A stretch of 64,000 nucleotides of DNA from an uncultured Lachnospiraceae bacterium (GTDB lineage: Bacteria; Bacillota; Clostridia; Lachnospirales; Lachnospiraceae). Both the position numbers and the translations under genes were made by a program. Below, piece after piece: positions 59,837-64,000 of this stretch (positions are counted from its first letter, which is position 1; the number at the start of each line of letters is the position of its first letter). The stretch lies in NCBI GenBank assembly GCA_950097145.1, contig CATNCF010000003.1, forward strand, positions 82,894 through 146,893. Direction: 5' to 3'. The notes under the pieces were generated by a model. That model saw only the letters and a program-made list of their open reading frames with translations. It ran no database searches and was not told the origin of the DNA.

Positions 59837-60253
59837 ATGTTATATATAAAAAAACAGGATTATGAAAAAATTCTGGCGTATTGCAGGAAGAAACTGCCAG
59901 AAGAAGCCTGCGGGCTGCTGGGAGGGAGAAAATATGGCAGAGATTGTCAGGTGGAAGAAGTATTTTTTCTTACCAATATGGACCATAGCAGTGAGCATTT
60001 TTCCATGAATCCCAGAGAACAATTCACGGTGCAGAAGAAAATACGTAACAGAACTATGGAATTAGTGGGAAATTTCCATTCTCATCCGGATATTCCTGCA
60101 GTACCTTCTGAGGAAGATCAAAGGCTGGCATGGGAGAGGGAGTTTCGTTATTTGATTCTGTCATTGTCAGAGAAACCGGAGCTGAGAGCGTTTGTTCTGG
60201 AGGGGAAAGAGTTGATAGAAGAGGAATGTATCATGAAAGAAATAAAAAGCTGA
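59837..60253 (+). CDS. JAMM/MPN-type M67 metalloprotease
   Basis: A 138-residue cytoplasmic zinc protease of the JAMM family. The catalytic glutamate lies in PEEACGLLGG, and the zinc motif is complete: HSHPDIPAVPSEED (H-x-H-x7-S-x2-D). In bacteria such proteins free sulfur-carrier proteins or cysteine from a carrier, as with Mec in Mycobacterium. The cysteine biosynthesis genes metY and cysK lie 1.3 kb downstream, which fits, but no ThiS/CysO-like carrier or activating enzyme is visible. It is followed after 19 bp by an MFS transporter. The start has GAGG 7 bp upstream. Confidence 0.9.
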   Translation: MLYIKKQDYEKILAYCRKKLPEEACGLLGGRKYGRDCQVEEVFFLTNMDHSSEHFSMNPREQFTVQKKIRNRTMELVGNFHSHPDIPAVPSEEDQRLAWEREFRYLILSLSEKPELRAFVLEGKELIEEECIMKEIKS

Positions 60254-60272
60254 ATAAACAGAGGTAAATAAA

Positions 60273-61481
60273 ATGCAGTATAGTAAAACAAAATTTCATT
60301 ATGCGGATACGATCAAGGCATGTTTTGTCGGATATATCGTCCAGGCGATTGTCAATAATTTTGTGCCGCTGCTGTTTCTGATTTTTCAAACATCCTATGG
60401 GATTCCGCTTTCAAAAATCACGCTGTTGATTACATTTAATTTTTTCATTCAATTAAGTGTAGATATGCTCAGCGCTGGGTTTATTGATAAAATTGGTTAC
60501 CGTGCGTCAATTGTGCTGGCGCATGTACTGGCTGCCCTGGGACTTGTACTGCTGGCTGTCCTGCCTGAGACGCTTCCAGATGCCTTTACCGGCCTGCTGA
60601 TAGCTGTCATGGTCTATGCAGTGGGAGGAGGCCTGCTGGAAGTGCTGGTAAGTCCCATTGTAGAAGCATGTCCCACAGACAACAAAGAAACCGCAATGAG
60701 CCTTTTGCACTCTTTTTACTGTTGGGGTTATGTGGGAGTAGTTTTATTGTCCACTCTTTTTTTTGCATTTTTTGGAACGGAGGATTGGAAAATACTGGCG
60801 CTGTTGTGGACAATGGTTCCAACGTTCAACTGCCTGCTGTTTCTTAAAGTTCCGATTTATTCTTTACTGGAAGAAGGGGAACATGGATGCTCCATAAAAG
60901 ATTTATTTTTCAATAAAATGTTCTGGCTTATCATACTGCTCATGATATGTGCAGGTGCAAGTGAACAGGCAGTGAGCCAATGGGCGTCCACGTTTGCAGA
61001 ATCAGGCTTAAAGGTATCTAAGACAGTGGGAGATCTGGCGGGGCCCATGTTTTTTGCAATATTGATGGGAGTTTCCCGTTTCATCTATGGGAAATATGGA
61101 CAGCGGATGGATTTAAATAAATTTATGACATTAAGCTCTGGGCTGTGCATGTTCAGTTATCTGCTGATATCGCTTTCTCCGTTTCCGGCATTAAGCCTTA
61201 TAGGCTGTGGAATCTGCGGCTTGTCTGTGGGAATTCTATGGCCGGGATCATTCAGTACTGCGTCTCAGATAATTCCCCGGGGAGGGACGATGTTATATGC
61301 ACTGCTGGCTTTGGGCGGGGATATTGGATGTTCTGGCGGACCTACCTTTGCGGGAATGATTTCCTCGGCTGCCGGAGGAGATCTGCACATGGGAATTTTG
61401 GCGGCAGTCGTTTTTCCAGTGCTGATGTTTTCTGGAGTCTGTATGTTAAAAAAATCAGAAGATAATAGAAATTTTGGATAA
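60273..61481 (+). CDS. MFS transporter
   Basis: A 402-residue major facilitator with about twelve transmembrane helices. Recognisable features are the loop 2-3 region DMLSAGFIDKIGYRASIVLA, and the segment GGGLLEVLVSPIVEACPTDN (the E in helix 4-5 as in the FucP/sugar group). The C-terminal half has GLSVGILWPGSFSTASQIIP. The fold points to the sugar-proton or related group, but the substrate cannot be named. It starts 19 bp after the JAMM protease gene with GAGGT upstream. It ends 8 bp before the -35 of the metY promoter. Confidence 0.88.
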   Translation: MQYSKTKFHYADTIKACFVGYIVQAIVNNFVPLLFLIFQTSYGIPLSKITLLITFNFFIQLSVDMLSAGFIDKIGYRASIVLAHVLAALGLVLLAVLPETLPDAFTGLLIAVMVYAVGGGLLEVLVSPIVEACPTDNKETAMSLLHSFYCWGYVGVVLLSTLFFAFFGTEDWKILALLWTMVPTFNCLLFLKVPIYSLLEEGEHGCSIKDLFFNKMFWLIILLMICAGASEQAVSQWASTFAESGLKVSKTVGDLAGPMFFAILMGVSRFIYGKYGQRMDLNKFMTLSSGLCMFSYLLISLSPFPALSLIGCGICGLSVGILWPGSFSTASQIIPRGGTMLYALLALGGDIGCSGGPTFAGMISSAAGGDLHMGILAAVVFPVLMFSGVCMLKKSEDNRNFG

Positions 61482-61488
61482 TTCCTAT

Positions 61489-61516
61489 TGACATACTGGG
61501 AAAAAAAGACTATAGT
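61489..61516 (+). promoter_or_regulatory. predicted sigma-A promoter of metY-cysK
   Basis: A perfect TTGACA (61489-61494) and TATAGT (61511-61516) are 16 bp apart, giving a leader of about 50 nt. Confidence 0.7.
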
Positions 61517-61530
61517 ATATCCAAGATAAA

Positions 61531-61558
61531 TAACATACTAATTTACTAGGAATAATAG
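61531..61558 (+). promoter_or_regulatory. candidate CymR/Rrf2-type cysteine regulator site
   Basis: The stretch around CTAATTTACTAGGAATA resembles the AT-rich CymR box of Firmicutes sulfur genes (TAAT...GGAAT). It lies in the early leader, where a bound repressor could act. The match is loose. Confidence 0.3.
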
Positions 61559-61573
61559 GAAAAGGAGAAAATT

Positions 61574-62881
61574 ATGAGTAAAAGGAGATACAAAGACAGG
61601 AATTTAAAATTTGAAACCTTACAATTGCATGTTGGGCAGGAACATCCAGATCCAGTGACAGATGCCAGGGCAGTTCCCATTTATGCCACTTCTTCTTATG
61701 TGTTTCATAATTCTGACCATGCAGCGGACAGATTCGGGTTAAGGGATGCAGGGAATATTTACGGGAGGCTGACTAATCCCACACAGGATATTTTTGAGCA
61801 GAGAATTGCTGCGTTAGAGAGAGGCTCAGCGGCTCTTGCAGTTTCTTCTGGAGCGGCGGCCGTTACTTACACCATTCAGAATCTGGCCAAAAGTGGAGAG
61901 CATATTGTGGCAGCCAATAATATTTATGGCGGAAGCTATAATTTGCTGCAGCATACCCTGCCGGATTATGGGATCACTACTACATTTGTGGATCCTTCGG
62001 ATGTGAAAAATTTTGAAACTGCCATTCAGGAGAATACCAAGGCAGTGTTCGTGGAGACACTGGGAAACCCCAATTCAGACGTCAGTGATCTGGAAGCCAT
62101 TGCCAGAGTGGCGCATGAACACAAGATTCCTCTGGTGGTGGACAATACATTTGCCACTCCATTTTTGGTAAAGCCCATTGCATATGGAGCAGATATTGTG
62201 ATACATTCCGCCACCAAATTTATCGGCGGACATGGGACGGTGATTGGGGGCGTGATTGTGGAAGGCGGTAACTTTGACTGGGAGGCGTCTGGAAAATTTC
62301 CATCCATTACGGAGCCAAATCCGAGTTACCATGGAATCAGTTTTGCCAAGGCTGCAGGATCAGCAGCTTTTGTTACTAAGATCCGTGCAATTCTGCTGAG
62401 AGATACAGGTGCGACGCTTTCCCCCTTCCATGCTTTTTTGTTTCTGCAGGGATTGGAAACCTTGTCTCTGAGAGTGGAACGACATGTGGAAAATGCTCGG
62501 AGCGTAGTGGATTATTTGAATCATCATCCTCAGGTGGAGAAGGTGAACCATCCTTCTGTCAGCACAGATCCCAGACAGCGGGAACTGTATCAGAAATATT
62601 TCCCTCATGGAGGAGGATCTATTTTTACCTTTGAAATAAAGGGGGATGACCGCACAGCCAAAGATTTTATTGATAATCTTGAGATTTTTTCTCTGCTGGC
62701 AAATGTGGCGGATGTGAAATCTCTTGCCATTCATCCTTTGTCTACCACTCATTCCCAGTTGAATGAGGAAGAGGCTAAAGAGCAGGGGATCCGCAGAAAC
62801 ACCATCCGTCTTTCCATTGGAACGGAACATATTGACGATATTATCGAGGATCTGGAAGAAGCATTCCAGGCTGTAAAATGA
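61574..62881 (+). CDS. metY: O-acetylhomoserine sulfhydrylase
   Basis: A pyridoxal-phosphate enzyme that makes homocysteine (or cysteine) from O-acetylhomoserine and sulfide, 435 residues. The Cys/Met-metabolism fold is complete: start KFETLQLHVGQEHPDPVTDA, phosphate-binding region SSGAAAVTYTIQNL, aspartate in VVDNTFATPFLVKP, and the PLP lysine in IHSATKFIGGHGTVIGG. The closing SIGTEHIDDIIEDLEEAF is typical. The length (435) and the start pattern fit MetY rather than MetB. AAAGGAG lies 8 bp before the ATG. cysK follows after 40 bp. Confidence 0.94.
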   Translation: MSKRRYKDRNLKFETLQLHVGQEHPDPVTDARAVPIYATSSYVFHNSDHAADRFGLRDAGNIYGRLTNPTQDIFEQRIAALERGSAALAVSSGAAAVTYTIQNLAKSGEHIVAANNIYGGSYNLLQHTLPDYGITTTFVDPSDVKNFETAIQENTKAVFVETLGNPNSDVSDLEAIARVAHEHKIPLVVDNTFATPFLVKPIAYGADIVIHSATKFIGGHGTVIGGVIVEGGNFDWEASGKFPSITEPNPSYHGISFAKAAGSAAFVTKIRAILLRDTGATLSPFHAFLFLQGLETLSLRVERHVENARSVVDYLNHHPQVEKVNHPSVSTDPRQRELYQKYFPHGGGSIFTFEIKGDDRTAKDFIDNLEIFSLLANVADVKSLAIHPLSTTHSQLNEEEAKEQGIRRNTIRLSIGTEHIDDIIEDLEEAFQAVK

Positions 62882-62921
62882 AATAGATTGTAAGAGAAGA
62901 TTGTTGAAAAGGAGGCAGAAC

Positions 62922-63854
62922 ATGTCTGGAATCTATCAGGGAACATTAGATTTGATTGGAAATACTCCATTGGTGGAGGTGCAGAATTTAGAGCGGAAGT
63001 ATGATTTGAAGGCCAAAGTTTTAGTGAAACTTGAGTATTTTAACCCTGCAGGAAGTGTGAAGGACCGTATCGCGAAAGCGATGCTTGAGGATGCAGAAGA
63101 GAAAGGAATTTTAAAAGAGGGTTCTGTGATTATAGAACCCACGTCAGGAAATACAGGAATTGGCCTTGCTGCCATTGCGGCGGTAAAGGGCTACCGGCTG
63201 ATTCTTACCATGCCGGATACTATGAGTGTAGAGCGCAGAAATATTTTAAAAGCTTATGGCGCAGAGCTGGTGCTAACAGAGGGGATCCAGGGTATGAAAG
63301 GCGCCATTGCCAGAGCAAAAGAGCTGGCAGAAGAAATTCCTGGAAGCTTTCTTCCAGGGCAGTTTGAAAATCCTTCCAATCCTGAGATCCACAGAAGAAC
63401 CACTGGACCGGAAATCTGGAAAGATACTGACGGGAACGTAGATATATTTGTGGCAGGTGTGGGGACCGGGGGAACCATCACAGGCGTAGGAGAATATCTG
63501 AAATCCCAAAACCCCGGGATTCAGGTAGTGGCGGTAGAACCGGCTTCTTCTCCAGTACTGTCACAGGGAACAGGCGGAGCGCATAAGATTCAGGGAATCG
63601 GTGCGGGATTTGTGCCAGACACCTTAAATGTGAAAGTGTATGATGAAATTTTTCCAGTGGAAAATGAAGCAGCTTTCCAGATGGGAAAAGAAATTGCCAG
63701 AGCAGAAGGCGTACTGGTTGGGATTTCTTCTGGCGCGGCATTGTATGCAGCGCTGGAATTAGCGAAACGCCCGGAACATGAGGGAAAGACCATTGTGGCG
63801 CTCCTTCCAGACAGCGGAGACAGATATTATTCTACGGCGCTTTTTGTAGAATAA
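62922..63854 (+). CDS. cysK: cysteine synthase A
   Basis: Makes L-cysteine from O-acetylserine and sulfide, 310 residues. The PLP lysine is in NPAGSVKDRIAKAM, the substrate loop in PTSGNTGIGLAAIA and the phosphate-binding loop in GVGTGGTITGVGEYL. The ending LLPDSGDRYYSTALF is the CysK signature. The ATG at 62922 has GGAGG 6 bp upstream; an in-frame codon at 62901 has no site. It is cotranscribed with metY, with which it shares sulfide as substrate. A palindromic element follows. Confidence 0.96.
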   Translation: MSGIYQGTLDLIGNTPLVEVQNLERKYDLKAKVLVKLEYFNPAGSVKDRIAKAMLEDAEEKGILKEGSVIIEPTSGNTGIGLAAIAAVKGYRLILTMPDTMSVERRNILKAYGAELVLTEGIQGMKGAIARAKELAEEIPGSFLPGQFENPSNPEIHRRTTGPEIWKDTDGNVDIFVAGVGTGGTITGVGEYLKSQNPGIQVVAVEPASSPVLSQGTGGAHKIQGIGAGFVPDTLNVKVYDEIFPVENEAAFQMGKEIARAEGVLVGISSGAALYAALELAKRPEHEGKTIVALLPDSGDRYYSTALFVE

Positions 63855-63915
63855 ACCATGGCGGAGTCCAATGTATTACTAAGGCGGTTAAATGTCGAAT
63901 GAATTTTACGCAGAA

Positions 63916-63996
63916 TAAATTTCTATCTGCAAGGCGGAAGATTGAGCTGTAGCGAGTGCTACAGCGATTGATGACAACGCAGCAGATAAAAATTTA
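63916..63996. repeat. 81-nt palindromic intergenic element
   Basis: TAAATTTCTATCTGC (63916-63930) and GCAGATAAAAATTTA (63982-63996) are reverse complements at 14 of 15 bases. Between them lies a second perfect hairpin, CTGTAGC-GAGT-GCTACAG. No gene is present. It looks like a dispersed intergenic repeat or a structured RNA; it also lies where cysK transcripts should end. Confidence 0.6.
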
Positions 63997-64000
63997 GACA

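Overview
The window looks like chromosome from an anaerobic, endospore-forming, butyrate-producing Clostridia species, most likely Lachnospiraceae. This rests on gene content: a SCIFF peptide with its radical SAM maturase, a gerK-type germination operon, spoIIR, a YlmC/YmxH protein, and a thl-hbd-bcd-etfB-etfA butyrate operon with a possible Rex site. GC content is moderate, spacing is tight, ribosome binding sites are strong AGGAGG types and intrinsic terminators are frequent. I saw no rRNA, tRNA, CRISPR array, prophage or intact insertion sequence. A genus cannot be assigned from the sequence alone.

Region by region. 1-8.1 kb: the tail of a YesN-type response regulator and a sugar-binding protein, a LacI-family repressor, a secreted Ig-like repeat protein, then a xylulokinase/sugar isomerase operon with a clear promoter and a 12-bp palindromic operator just downstream. 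8.2-11.4 kb: a nuclease-family remnant, a LytTR/DUF3021 pair, an hsp20 gene under a perfect CIRCE element, and a CPBP membrane protease. 11.5-13.8 kb: a polar amino acid ABC transporter whose binding protein has its two lobes in swapped (circularly permuted) order. 13.8-26.7 kb: housekeeping and carbon genes (dnaE, pfkA, a SpoU methyltransferase, a glycerol kinase/oxidation operon, ylmC/ymxH, nrdR, a yqeG-like phosphatase, rpiB, efp). 26.8-35 kb: a chemoreceptor, a two-component system, the SCIFF locus and secDF.

35-37.5 kb is the least explained stretch. It has three translationally coupled minus-strand genes (two small membrane proteins and a stand-alone RCK_C/TrkA_C domain) behind a consensus promoter and a leader of about 200 nt that contains an intrinsic-terminator-like hairpin. 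A DUF3842 gene and a conserved protein of unknown function with a sigma-D-like promoter follow. 37.6-46 kb: ispE, a GntR regulator, gerKA-KB-KC, a large inverted repeat, spoIIR with a sigma-F-like promoter, murI, a DUF1934 gene and galU. 46-51.8 kb: a second nucleotidyltransferase, galE, a decayed AAA-ATPase pseudogene, a degenerate HD-GYP protein and a cell-wall hydrolase. 52-57.4 kb: the butyrate operon, without crt. 57.4-64 kb: an ECF-type S component, gpmI, a JAMM protease, an MFS transporter, and metY-cysK for sulfur assimilation, ending in a palindromic element.

The genes together describe a sugar- and glycerol-fermenting cell. Sugars enter through xylulokinase, PfkA, RpiB and GpmI; glycerol enters through GlpK and a FAD/Fe-S oxidation module; acetyl-CoA is drained to butyryl-CoA with electron-bifurcating Etf/Bcd. 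The most notable items are the permuted binding protein, the RCK_C cassette with its structured leader, and a small family of dispersed palindromic repeats (26.8, 36.7 and 57.4 kb).
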